Positions 44,677 to 54,072 are shown, counted from the stretch's first letter. The stretch: DNA of 64,000 nt from Rhizobium sp. P40RR-XXII (GCF_012641405.1 NZ_JABAII010000018.1:62001-126000), one strand, 5' to 3'. Numbers and translations are program-made. Notes: generated by a model not told the origin, from the sequence alone.

Positions 44677-46860
44677 CTACCACCGATACTTCAGCGACGC
44701 CGTGACATTGCGCCCCTGGCCGAGGTAGCAATAACCCTCATTGCAGACCGCCAGGCGGCGGTTGGCGATGTTGCGGAGGTCGACGGAGGCGGTGAGGCCT
44801 TTGTATTTCTGGTCGATCGCACCGAAGTCGTAGGAGAGCGCCGCGTCCAGATAGAAGCTTGCGTCATTCTTGGCGGTGTTGGCCGTGCTGGTGTAGGTTT
44901 CGCCCGTGTAGCGGATGCCGGCGCCGACGGTGAGGCCTTTTGCTGCCGAATCATCCTGGAAGGTATAATTCGACCACAGGCTGGCGATGCTCTTGGGCGT
45001 CACGGCAGGCGCATTGCCGGCGTTGTCGCCACGGGTGATTTCGGAATGGTTGTAGGAGTAAGCGGCAATCACATCCCAGCCATCGGTAATATTTGCCCTG
45101 GCTTCCAGTTCGATGCCTTTGTTGGTCACCTCTCCGAGCGAGGCATAGATACCCGTCAGTGGATCGACCAGCACGGGCTTGTTCTTCTCGACGAGATGAT
45201 AGGCGACGGCCGAGAGCAGAATGTCGGTGCCTGGCGGCTGGTATTTCACGCCCAGTTCGTACTGTTCGCCCTTGGTGGGATCCAGGATGCTGCCGGATGC
45301 GGATCGCTGGGTAACCGGATTGAAGGAGGTCGAATAGCTGGTGAAGGGCGCAATGCCGTTGTCGAAGAGATAGAGCGCACCAGCCTGATAGGAAAATGCG
45401 TTCTTGCTGAGTTTGTCGTCCGTGGTCGTTCCGGAAGAAACGAAAGTCGTGTCGGTCGACTGTTTGACCCAGGTCTGGCGCCCGCCGAGCGTGAAGCGCC
45501 ATTTGTCGAGCTCGATCTGATCGAGCGCATAGGCGCCGATTTGCTGCAGGCTGGCATCGACCCGGCTTAAATTGTACTCCGGCGTTGGGCCTGATACGCC
45601 ATAGGTCGGATTATCAATATCGAAATCGTAGGCGGGGTTGGCCGTCGCATCCATCCCATATGCGAAGGAATCGTTCATATGGGTGTAGTCCAGGCCGAAC
45701 AGCATGGTGTGGGCGGCCGGCCCAGTATCGAATTTGGATTCCAGCTGGTTGTCGACCTGGAAGACATTGATAGCATCGCTGATCGCAGTCGCTCCGCGAT
45801 GGGCGACATTTCCGGTCCAGCCGTAGGTACCGAGATAGCGCGCTTTCAGGTCCAGGTGGGAGAAACGAAGATTCTGGCGGAAGGTGAAGCCGCCGTCGAA
45901 TTCGTGCTCGAACTGGTAGCCTACCTGCTGCTGGCGGGTCTTCTGGTAATCGTAGTCGGGATCGCTTTCGCGCAGCTTGAGGACGTTGCCATCGGGGCTG
46001 GTCAGCGCGCCGACATTGGCGTCGACCTCGGTGGACTGCGCCGATCCGTAGACGGTAAATTTCGTCGCGTCGTCAGGCTTCCAGGTGAAGGACGGCTGGA
46101 TGAAATAGCGGTCGTCAGCAATATCGAAATTGGTATCGCCCTTTCGTGCCAGGCCGACGATCCGGTACAGCATCGTGTCGTCGTCCTTGCTGACCGGGCC
46201 GCCGAAATCGAACATCGTCTGGGCGCGATCCGATGTTCCGTAGAGAACTCCAACCTCGCTGATCGTTTCCTCCGTCGGCAGCTTCGATATCTTGTTGACG
46301 ATACCGCCCGGCGAGCCGGCGCCATAAAGCACCGATACCGGCCCCTTGATCACCTCGACCCTGTCGAGCGCATAGGAATCGGTCCGGAACATCCCGTAAT
46401 TCATATAGGGCTGGCGCAATCCGTCGCGATAGTCGCCATTAGTGGTGACGTCATTGCCACGAATATAGATCTGGTCGAAGCGTGGATCGAAGCCGTAGGA
46501 GCCGGTCTGAACGCCGGCGGAATAACGAACGGCTTCGATGATATCCTGCGCACCACGCTCCTCCATTTCCTTTTTGGTTATGACTGAAACGGAGCGAGGC
46601 GTTTCAACCAGAGGCGTGCTGATCTTGGTGGCGCCTTGGCTTTTCTTTGCCGCTATCGTCGTATTGTCGCTTGCGTCGCTCGACTGACCACTGACGACGA
46701 TCGGCGCGAGCTGGGTCGCGTTGCCGCTGTTTGCATTAGAATCCTGCGCAAAAGCATTTCCGCTCAGCGCAAAGACCGTGGCAAGTGCGGTGGCACTGCT
46801 CGCAAGGCGGAACCTCTTACGCATCAAGTTATTGATATAATTATGTGATCCCTGCTTCAT
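44677..46860 (-). CDS. TonB-dependent ferric siderophore receptor
   Basis: A 727-residue outer-membrane receptor of the FhuA/FcuA/FoxA group. It has a signal peptide ending in GNAFA, then a plug domain (ETPRSVSVITKKEMEERGAQ; DRVEVIKGPVSVLYGAGSPG; GIVNKISK) and a 22-strand barrel ending in the aromatic KYRW. The late disulphide pair CNEGYCYLGQ is also found in FhuA-type proteins. The 50-residue stretch before the plug is too short for a full FecA-like signalling domain. It is divergent from the esterase gene, with an iron box in the shared gap 77 bp from its start. Confidence 0.93.
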   Translation of the reverse strand: MKQGSHNYINNLMRKRFRLASSATALATVFALSGNAFAQDSNANSGNATQLAPIVVSGQSSDASDNTTIAAKKSQGATKISTPLVETPRSVSVITKKEMEERGAQDIIEAVRYSAGVQTGSYGFDPRFDQIYIRGNDVTTNGDYRDGLRQPYMNYGMFRTDSYALDRVEVIKGPVSVLYGAGSPGGIVNKISKLPTEETISEVGVLYGTSDRAQTMFDFGGPVSKDDDTMLYRIVGLARKGDTNFDIADDRYFIQPSFTWKPDDATKFTVYGSAQSTEVDANVGALTSPDGNVLKLRESDPDYDYQKTRQQQVGYQFEHEFDGGFTFRQNLRFSHLDLKARYLGTYGWTGNVAHRGATAISDAINVFQVDNQLESKFDTGPAAHTMLFGLDYTHMNDSFAYGMDATANPAYDFDIDNPTYGVSGPTPEYNLSRVDASLQQIGAYALDQIELDKWRFTLGGRQTWVKQSTDTTFVSSGTTTDDKLSKNAFSYQAGALYLFDNGIAPFTSYSTSFNPVTQRSASGSILDPTKGEQYELGVKYQPPGTDILLSAVAYHLVEKNKPVLVDPLTGIYASLGEVTNKGIELEARANITDGWDVIAAYSYNHSEITRGDNAGNAPAVTPKSIASLWSNYTFQDDSAAKGLTVGAGIRYTGETYTSTANTAKNDASFYLDAALSYDFGAIDQKYKGLTASVDLRNIANRRLAVCNEGYCYLGQGRNVTASLKYRW

Positions 46861-46936
46861 ATTCCCTTTTCGCCTACCCGTTCCTGAAAAAGATGGCGCA
46901 AATTAGTTCGCGGGTGCAGCCGGCGTCAAGAATACA

Positions 46937-46951
46937 TGAGTATTTAAATCA
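46937..46951. promoter_or_regulatory. TGA-N9-TCA iron-responsive (RirA-type) box, receptor-esterase gap
   Basis: Exact TGA-GTATTTAAA-TCA in AT-rich DNA between the divergent receptor and esterase genes. Third such box in the siderophore locus, and placed where a repressor would block the receptor promoter. Confidence 0.7.
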
Positions 46952-47160
46952 TCTTTTTTTTGTTGAATTCCGAACCCTTGTTGCAAAATGGCTTGCTTAA
47001 TCCAGGGCCTGCCAAAATTGCACAGCCATACCTTGCATTACCGCTTCATTTGAGCGGCTTGTCAGATTGCACCTCCGATAATATGAGGAAACCCGTCATC
47101 TTTTTCATTGGGGACGCCACGCAATCCGGCGTTCCCAATATTCGGTCAGCCGGAGATATC

Positions 47161-48063
47161 ATGCCCCAACCGTCATTACCTGAAGCAGCCGAAGTCCCGG
47201 CGTCCGTCGCGCTTGCCGGCTGCACGTTCGCCGATCTGAAATTTGAGAATGCCGATCAGCCGCACAGGATTTTTCTTTATCGCCCCAGCAAGCCGGTTCC
47301 GCCGGAGGGATGGCCGGTCCTCTATTTGACGGATGGCAACGCCTGCTTTGCCACTGCCGTCGATGCGCTGAAGGTGCAGGCAAGCTACCCGAACGGAACC
47401 AATGTCGGCGAAGGCGTCGTCGTCGCCATCGGCTATCCCACGGACGAGCCGTATGATCCGCTTCGCCGTTCCTGGGACCTGAGCCCACCGCCGGGCCGGG
47501 TCTATCCACCGTTCTTTCCGGACACGCCCGATGTGAGGACAGGCGGCGGGGAGCATTTCCTGGCGCTGATCGAAAACGAATTGAAGCCCTGGGTCGAAGA
47601 GCAGGTTCCGATCGACCGATCGCGTCAGACGCTCTTCGGCCATTCGTTCGGCGGCCTTTTCGTGCTTTACGCACTGCTGACGAAACCCGCGGCCTTCAAC
47701 CGCTGGATTTCGGCAAGCCCGGCGATCTACTGGGAAGACGCCGCTATTCTGTCGACCGAGAGTGCATTTCTCGACGGACTTCAGGACACTCTCGATATTG
47801 AACTGCATCTTTCCGCCGGCCAATATGAAGGCGAGACCCTTGCGCCCTTTCACAAGGGTACGCCGGAGGAACAAAAGCGACTGGAACGCGCAAAGGAAAC
47901 CCGCACGGTGCAGCTCGCCCGCGAGATGGCGCGCAGATGGGCTAAGCTGACTTCGTCCACAGAAACGGTAACCTTCGAGGAATATGCCGGAGAGAACCAT
48001 ATGTCGGTGCTGCCGGTCGCCTTGAACCGGGCTGTACAGATCGCATTTCGCGGGATGAAATAG
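47161..48063 (+). CDS. Fes/IroE-like siderophore esterase (alpha/beta hydrolase)
   Basis: A 300-residue hydrolase of the esterase D / Fes family (PF00756). Catalytic serine in LFGHSFGGLFVLYALL, GWPVLYLTDGNACF near the oxyanion side, and the late YAGENHMSVLP provides the catalytic histidine. GGAG lies seven bases before ATG 47161; a frame reaching back to 46960 adds non-family residues. No signal peptide, so it is probably cytosolic. Genes of this type next to receptors cut ester-linked siderophores (enterobactin, salmochelin) to free iron, which suggests this locus deals with an ester-containing hydroxamate. Confidence 0.88.
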   Translation: MPQPSLPEAAEVPASVALAGCTFADLKFENADQPHRIFLYRPSKPVPPEGWPVLYLTDGNACFATAVDALKVQASYPNGTNVGEGVVVAIGYPTDEPYDPLRRSWDLSPPPGRVYPPFFPDTPDVRTGGGEHFLALIENELKPWVEEQVPIDRSRQTLFGHSFGGLFVLYALLTKPAAFNRWISASPAIYWEDAAILSTESAFLDGLQDTLDIELHLSAGQYEGETLAPFHKGTPEEQKRLERAKETRTVQLAREMARRWAKLTSSTETVTFEEYAGENHMSVLPVALNRAVQIAFRGMK

Positions 48064-48196
48064 TTAGAAAATTCATCCGCTTGCCGCTTGCGGCTCTACC
48101 GCATTCTTCGCAACGTGTCGCCTGCTCGCGCAGTCGGCGCGACAGGCTGTATTCGGCGCGGATTTCCGGCCGCTTCGGAGAGTCAATCAAGCGAAA

Positions 48197-48237
48197 TTAA
48201 CCCTCGATTAACCATAATCGCCTTTCTTTGCTATACT
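48197..48237 (+). promoter_or_regulatory. Cellulose operon promoter with a perfect CtrA-type site
   Basis: TTAA-CCCTCGA-TTAACCAT: TTAA at 48197-48200, seven-base spacer, TTAACC at 48208-48213. This matches the CtrA consensus TTAA-N7-TTAAC, and the right half also fits the TTAACCAT form. TATACT at 48232-48237 makes a -10 box 18 bases from TTAACC, so CtrA would sit on the -35 region. The bcsN start is 76 bp downstream. Confidence 0.6.
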
Positions 48238-48313
48238 GAATACAAGGGCTTGATTCTAAAGAGCGTCGCGCAATTTGCGATGAATGTGACCACACGATTG
48301 CCGCGATCCCGAG

Positions 48314-49297
48314 ATGCATTTTTCAAAAGCAATAGCGTTGATGATATTGGCCTGTCTTGGTGTCGGATGCTCCACAACCGGCCAGGTTCGCCAGTCGATC
48401 GGCGTGGAAACTGTTGCTGCCGACAAGGCGCTGGCCTTCCCGCCCCCAGGTGGCCCGGCGATCATCAATGTCGTAGAACGCAGGCATGCCAAGGACGTCG
48501 AGCAGACAATCTCTCTTTTCACGTCCTCTTCCGTTCCCGGCCAGAATTTTCTCAAGGTGCAGTTTCTCGGTATAACCGGCTCGAATCCTGGGCTCGGAAG
48601 CAGGCCGTTCGATACGGTCAGCGAGCGTGCAATCGCTCGTGAAATGGCGGCGGCGATCCCCGGTGTGCGGCTCGCTCGCTCGGCGATATTCGTCCAGAAC
48701 GGCTACGGACCCTTTGGCTATGCCTCCGGCCAAAGCAGGGCCGGCGATACCTGCCTCTATGCCTGGCAGCAGGTGAAGGCCGGCTTAGCCCCATCGCAGG
48801 AGCAACGCAATTTCGGCATGGTGCAGGTGCGCATCCGGCTCTGCGACGCCCATGCGACGGAACGCCAGCTCCTGAGCACGGTCTATGGTTACACAATCGC
48901 CGGCCATTTCACCGGTGCCGCACTGAGCCCCTTCGGCGAGCCTCGCGGCGCCGATGCAGTCCTCGGCAAGCCCGGCCAGCTGGTCTATCCCGACACAACG
49001 GCCTATCGTACACCGCCGATCAGCGTTGGCTATCAAAACAGCCCTCCGGCAGTGCGTCCCGTTGTCATTCATCGCCCGGCCGTTTCACAGCCGAAGCCAC
49101 AGATCCAGCCGACTTTGCCGCCAATGATCGGGCCACGCGTACCCTTGCCGTTGGGGCAGAGCAAGGAGCCACAGACGAATGGCGCAAGCGGGCCAAGCTC
49201 GATGGTACAGCCACCACCCACAAATACGGCAAGCAATATCATCGTGCCTTTACCGGACTGTAACGCAGAAGCTGGCATATCCCAGGCGTGCCGCTAG
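48314..49297 (+). CDS. bcsN: BcsN, cellulose biosynthesis lipoprotein
   Basis: A 327-residue lipoprotein. Signal MHFSKAIALMILACLGVGCS with the lipobox cysteine at 19. The middle contains RSAIFVQNGYGPFGYASGQS and a cysteine pair (DTCLYAW / IRLCDAH); the tail from about 235 is proline-rich. BcsN accompanies bcsA in alphaproteobacterial cellulose operons; its exact role is unknown. First gene of the operon, 60 bp before bcsA. Confidence 0.85.
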   Translation: MHFSKAIALMILACLGVGCSTTGQVRQSIGVETVAADKALAFPPPGGPAIINVVERRHAKDVEQTISLFTSSSVPGQNFLKVQFLGITGSNPGLGSRPFDTVSERAIAREMAAAIPGVRLARSAIFVQNGYGPFGYASGQSRAGDTCLYAWQQVKAGLAPSQEQRNFGMVQVRIRLCDAHATERQLLSTVYGYTIAGHFTGAALSPFGEPRGADAVLGKPGQLVYPDTTAYRTPPISVGYQNSPPAVRPVVIHRPAVSQPKPQIQPTLPPMIGPRVPLPLGQSKEPQTNGASGPSSMVQPPPTNTASNIIVPLPDCNAEAGISQACR

Positions 49298-49357
49298 CAA
49301 GCGGAACGGCTTGGAGACGCCAGGATGGCGTCTGGCAATACCTTTGAAGGGACACCG

Positions 49358-51547
49358 ATGCACACAGCACGCAGCATCTTTATATGGGCCGTGATAGCGC
49401 TATGCGGCATCGTGCTGATCACATTGCCGGTCAACCTTCAAACCCAGCTGATTGCCGGCACGGTTGTCGTTACCATCATGGCGGTCATCAAGGTCCTCAA
49501 GCGCCAGGGTACCTGGCGGCTGATCGCCCTGGCCTTCGGCACCGCCATCGTGCTGCGCTATGTCTATTGGCGCACCTCCTACACGCTGCCGCCGATCAAC
49601 CAGCCGGAAAACTTCATCCCGGGCCTGCTGCTCTATCTCGCCGAAATGTACAATGTCGCGATGCTGATGCTCAGCCTGTTCATCGTCGCAACACCCCTGC
49701 CTCCACGCACCGCACGCGCGACAAAGACACAGAATTTCCCGACGGTGGACGTATTCGTACCATCCTATAATGAAGATACCAATCTGCTTGCCAATACGCT
49801 CGCCTCGGCCAAGGCGATGGACTATCCGGCCGATAAGCTCAGGGTTTGGCTGTTGGACGACGGTGGCACCGCGCAAAAGCGCAACTCGACGAAGGTTCTG
49901 GAATCACAGGCTGCGATCGCACGCCACAATGAACTCAAGCAGCTTTGCGCCGATCTGGACGTCGAATATCTGACGCGCGAGCGCAACGAACATGCAAAGG
50001 CCGGCAACCTCAACAACGGGCTGGAGCATTCGAGCGGCGAGTTGATTGCCGTCTTCGACGCCGACCATGCGCCTGCGCGCGATTTTCTACTCGAAACGGT
50101 CGGATATTTCGAGGACGATCCAAAGCTCTTCCTCGTGCAGACGCCGCATTTCTTCATCAATCCTGATCCGCTGGAGCGCAACCTGCGCACCTTCGACAGC
50201 ATGCCGAGCGAGAACGAGATGTTCTACGGCATCATTCAGCGCGGCCTGGACAAATGGAACGCGGCCTTTTTCTGCGGGTCTGCCGCGGTACTCAGCCGTC
50301 GGGCATTGGAATCGCAAAACGGCTTCAGCGGCATCAGCATCACTGAGGATTGCGAAACCGCGCTTGCGCTGCACGGAGCCGGCTGGAACAGCATCTATGT
50401 CGACAAGCCGCTGATTGCCGGCCTGCAGCCGGCGACCTTTGCCAGCTTCATCGGCCAGCGCAGCCGCTGGGCGCAGGGCATGATGCAGATCCTGCGCTTC
50501 CGCTTTCCTCTCCTGAAGCGCGGCCTGACGCTGCCGCAGCGCCTCTGCTACATGTCTTCGACGCTCTTTTGGCTCTTTCCATTCCCGCGCGTCATTTTCC
50601 TGTTCGCGCCGCTTTTCTATCTGTTCTTCGACCTCGAGATCTTTACGGCGTCGGGCAGCGAATTCCTCGCCTACACGCTTGCCTACATGCTCGTGAACCT
50701 GATGATGCAGAATTACCTCTATGGCTCGTTCCGCTGGCCGTGGATTTCCGAGCTCTATGAATATGTCCAGACGGTGCATCTATTGCCCGCCGTCGTTTCG
50801 GTCATGCTCAATCCGCGTAAGCCGACCTTCAAGGTCACCGCCAAGGACGAATCGATCGCCGTCAGCCGGCTCTCGGAGATCAGCCGTCCGTTCTTCGTCA
50901 TCTTCGCCGTTCAGGTCATTGCGCTGGCGGTCACCATATACCGCGTCTATGCGGAACCCTATAAGGCGGATGTGACGCTCGTCGTCGGGGGCTGGAACCT
51001 CATCAATCTCATCCTATCCGGCTGCGCACTTGGCGTCGTCTCGGAACGCGGGGAGCGGGCATCCTCTCGGCGCGTCAGGGTGGATCGGCGCAGCGAATTC
51101 GGGACCGACGGCAACTGGAACTCCGCATCCATCGAGGATGTTTCCGTCCATGGCGCCAGGCTGAACGTCTTCAACAGGGGGATGGCATCGATCAAGGTCG
51201 GTTCGGAAGCCACCATTCGCTTCCAGCCCTATAGTGGTGCCGACATGGTGACCTTGTCGGTCGCGATCCGCAATATCGAGCATATGGGCGACATCACAGC
51301 CATTGGGTGCCAGTATATCCCGAAGGGCGCTGCCGACCATCGCCTGATTGCCGATCTCGTCTTCGCCAATTCCGATCAATGGACGAAGTTCCAGCAAGCG
51401 CGACGGCGCAACCCAGGCATCATCCGGGGAACGATCTGGTTCCTGAGCCTGTCGTTCTATCAGACCAGCCGCGGTTTGATCTATCTCTTCAGGGGCGTGG
51501 GCTCGGATCGCCCCCAGCAGCGGCGGGAGGCGAAGGCGAGAAGCTGA
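49358..51547 (+). CDS. bcsA: BcsA, cellulose synthase catalytic subunit (UDP-forming)
   Basis: A 729-residue inner-membrane GT2 glycosyltransferase with about eight membrane segments. It makes beta-1,4-glucan from UDP-glucose. The catalytic set is complete: LLDDGG, DADHAP, ITEDCETAL (catalytic base) and QRSRWAQGMMQ. The C-terminal PilZ domain has RRVRVDRRSEF and EDVSVHGA (D-x-S-x-x-G), so it should need cyclic di-GMP. Start ATG 49358 is preferred over 49325. Stop and bcsB start overlap (TGATG). Confidence 0.96.
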   Translation: MHTARSIFIWAVIALCGIVLITLPVNLQTQLIAGTVVVTIMAVIKVLKRQGTWRLIALAFGTAIVLRYVYWRTSYTLPPINQPENFIPGLLLYLAEMYNVAMLMLSLFIVATPLPPRTARATKTQNFPTVDVFVPSYNEDTNLLANTLASAKAMDYPADKLRVWLLDDGGTAQKRNSTKVLESQAAIARHNELKQLCADLDVEYLTRERNEHAKAGNLNNGLEHSSGELIAVFDADHAPARDFLLETVGYFEDDPKLFLVQTPHFFINPDPLERNLRTFDSMPSENEMFYGIIQRGLDKWNAAFFCGSAAVLSRRALESQNGFSGISITEDCETALALHGAGWNSIYVDKPLIAGLQPATFASFIGQRSRWAQGMMQILRFRFPLLKRGLTLPQRLCYMSSTLFWLFPFPRVIFLFAPLFYLFFDLEIFTASGSEFLAYTLAYMLVNLMMQNYLYGSFRWPWISELYEYVQTVHLLPAVVSVMLNPRKPTFKVTAKDESIAVSRLSEISRPFFVIFAVQVIALAVTIYRVYAEPYKADVTLVVGGWNLINLILSGCALGVVSERGERASSRRVRVDRRSEFGTDGNWNSASIEDVSVHGARLNVFNRGMASIKVGSEATIRFQPYSGADMVTLSVAIRNIEHMGDITAIGCQYIPKGAADHRLIADLVFANSDQWTKFQQARRRNPGIIRGTIWFLSLSFYQTSRGLIYLFRGVGSDRPQQRREAKARS

Positions 51548-54072
51548 TGAACCGTATCCTGCCTACCCATATTCTTCTTACTCTTATTATTCTTCTTGGC
51601 GCTGCGGCCGCGCAGGCGCAGACAGCACCTTTCGACATGTCGGGCGAGCGGCCGAAGGGCGCATCGCCGACAGTACCGCAGACCATCATACCGCAGACGA
51701 CGACACCACAGGTCGAACCACCCAAGACGACGGCGCCTTCAGCCGCAATTCCCCAGGCCATTGCACCTAAGACCATTACTCCACAGGTTACCCCGCCTCT
51801 GGTCACAACGCCGCCAGCCGGCACGCCGCAAACCGCTGCCCCGCAGGCCACAACACCCGTCGCCCCAGCTCAGGCAAGTCCGCAGGCAACGCCGAAGGCA
51901 AAACCGGCGACCGCCATTGCATCCACTCCCGCGTTTCGGCGTTATGTCGTTCCTTTCGCCAAATTGCGATTGGAGGGTGAGGCCGATCGCAGGTCCTGGT
52001 CGATCTATCTGACGCCCGAACAGGCAGCGGCACCGGCGAAATTGAGCTTTGCCTATCAGAACGCTGTCGTCGTTGCTCCGGAAACATCGCAGCTTACCGT
52101 CCTATTGAACGACCGCGTCGTGCACCAGCAGCAGATCGGCTCCTCCGATAACGAATCGGATGTCACTTTCGACGTGCCGCGCGGGCTTCTGCAACCCGGC
52201 GCCAATCTGCTGACCTTCGAGGTAGCGCAACGCCACCGCGTCGATTGCGATATCCCCTCGACCTACGAGCTCTGGTCGGACATCGATCCCGCGAAAACCT
52301 ATCTGAGCTTCGCCAGCAGTGAGGCGGAAAGACTATCGACCACCGATGCAATCCGCGCGATCGGTGTCGACGGAGCCGGAAAGACACAGTTCAATCTTGT
52401 GGTGCCGGCGCTTGCCCAACCCGGGACGACCAAGCCGATCCTGCGCCTCGCGCAGGGCCTTGCCCTGCTCAGCGGAATGCCCAACGAAACCTTCTCGTTC
52501 GACACGGACGCGCTGCCCTTGCCAGGTCCTGGCAAAATGGCCGTTATCGTCGGCACGCCGGCGGAATTGCAACCCGTCTTTGCCGTTCCGGCCGCGGCGC
52601 AAAATGGAGCTCTGGCAACGTTTGCGACCGATCCGCGTAGCGGTCAGCAGCTCTTGCTTATCAGCGGTCCATCCTGGCAGGCGATTTCCTCTGCAATCGA
52701 TATGGTGGTTTCTCCGACCGACCGCGACCCTAATACCCGCCGCGATCTGCTGGTGACACAGCGCTGGACGGCCCCGGATGCGCCGCTGATCTACTCCGAT
52801 ACCAGCCTCTCCTTCGATCAGCTGGGGGTCAAAACCACCGAATTCTCCGGGCGGCGCTTCCACACCAGCTTCAATGTGGCAATTCCATCCGATTTCTACG
52901 CGAACGCCTATGGGGAAGCCACCATCCTGCTTGATGCAGCCTATGCCAAGGATGTGCGGCCGGGCAGCCATATCGACGTCTACGTCAACGGCAGCATCGC
53001 CACGACGAAGCCGATCACCGCGACCGGGGGCGGCATCTTCCGGCAGCTGCCCATCCGCATCACCATGCGCCATTTCAAGCCAGGCCTGAACACGATCACG
53101 CTGGAAGCCATATTGCTGGCCGACGAGGATTCCGTGTGCGCGCCGGCCGCAACGTCGAGCACGACACCCCGTTTTGCTTTGTTCGATACCAGCCAGTTCC
53201 GCATCCCGGATTTTGCGAGGGTTGCGCAGCGGCCCAACCTTGCCGCATTCGCCGGTACCGGCTACCCCTACAATCGTGGCAGCGAGCCGACCGCGCTTTT
53301 CATCGACCGGGCGGATGCCGACACGCTATCTGCGGCCGCGACACTCCTGGGTCGAATGGCGCTCATTGCCGGACATCCCATCGCCGTCGACCCGACGGCC
53401 TCCTCAAACACAGTCGGGACCCGCAACGCGCTGTTCATCGGCTCCGTCTCACAACTGCCGTCGACGGTCCTCACGCAAATGAACATCTCCTCGTCGAGCC
53501 AGGTAGCCTGGCGTCCGCCCGCCCCGGGTCAGCCCGGCACGCCGGAAGCCTCCGTGACGATCGCCGATTGGCGCTCCCGCATCAGCGGCGGATTGCTGCA
53601 AGGGCAGATGGAACACTTCCAGCAATGGCTGCATCGCAATTTCGATATCACGCTGAGCTCGCTGCGCTTCATGCCCAGCTCGGAGCAGGTGTTCACGCCG
53701 TCGAACGCCAACAGCCTTCTGATCGCCCAGGAGGCAAATCCGACCAATGATGCAGGCTGGACCGTTGTGACCGCACCGAGCGCCCAGGATCTGCGCTCAG
53801 GCGTGGAGGCAATGACCGCGCAGAGCACATGGTCTGAGATCGGCGGACGCATCACCGTCTATTCTGGCAAGACCGGAAAGATCGATACAACTCCCGTCAG
53901 CCGCTTCACCTTCATCACCTCCCAGCCCTGGTCGCTGACAAACTATCGGTTGATCGCCGCAAACTGGCTTTCCAGCAACATACTGTCCTACGCACTCCTG
54001 TTCGTAGCCGCCGCCTTCCTGCTCGGCATCAGCACGGCGAGCGTGCTTTCGAAGATCGGCAGGCGCGAATGA
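51547..54072 (+). CDS. bcsB: BcsB, periplasmic cellulose synthase subunit
   Basis: A 841-residue protein. It has a signal peptide, a long Pro/Thr/Ala/Gln-rich segment at about residues 38-120 (repeating P-Q-T-x-x-P units), then carbohydrate-binding and flavodoxin-like domains typical of BcsB (RRYVVPFAKLRLEGEADRRS; GGIFRQLPIRITMRHFKPGL; MEHFQQWLHRNFDITLSSLR). It ends with a single membrane anchor LSYALLFVAAAFLLGISTA that contacts BcsA. The proline-rich linker is longer than in model BcsB proteins. Coupled to bcsA and bcsZ by four-base or one-base overlaps. Confidence 0.94.
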   Translation: MNRILPTHILLTLIILLGAAAAQAQTAPFDMSGERPKGASPTVPQTIIPQTTTPQVEPPKTTAPSAAIPQAIAPKTITPQVTPPLVTTPPAGTPQTAAPQATTPVAPAQASPQATPKAKPATAIASTPAFRRYVVPFAKLRLEGEADRRSWSIYLTPEQAAAPAKLSFAYQNAVVVAPETSQLTVLLNDRVVHQQQIGSSDNESDVTFDVPRGLLQPGANLLTFEVAQRHRVDCDIPSTYELWSDIDPAKTYLSFASSEAERLSTTDAIRAIGVDGAGKTQFNLVVPALAQPGTTKPILRLAQGLALLSGMPNETFSFDTDALPLPGPGKMAVIVGTPAELQPVFAVPAAAQNGALATFATDPRSGQQLLLISGPSWQAISSAIDMVVSPTDRDPNTRRDLLVTQRWTAPDAPLIYSDTSLSFDQLGVKTTEFSGRRFHTSFNVAIPSDFYANAYGEATILLDAAYAKDVRPGSHIDVYVNGSIATTKPITATGGGIFRQLPIRITMRHFKPGLNTITLEAILLADEDSVCAPAATSSTTPRFALFDTSQFRIPDFARVAQRPNLAAFAGTGYPYNRGSEPTALFIDRADADTLSAAATLLGRMALIAGHPIAVDPTASSNTVGTRNALFIGSVSQLPSTVLTQMNISSSSQVAWRPPAPGQPGTPEASVTIADWRSRISGGLLQGQMEHFQQWLHRNFDITLSSLRFMPSSEQVFTPSNANSLLIAQEANPTNDAGWTVVTAPSAQDLRSGVEAMTAQSTWSEIGGRITVYSGKTGKIDTTPVSRFTFITSQPWSLTNYRLIAANWLSSNILSYALLFVAAAFLLGISTASVLSKIGRRE

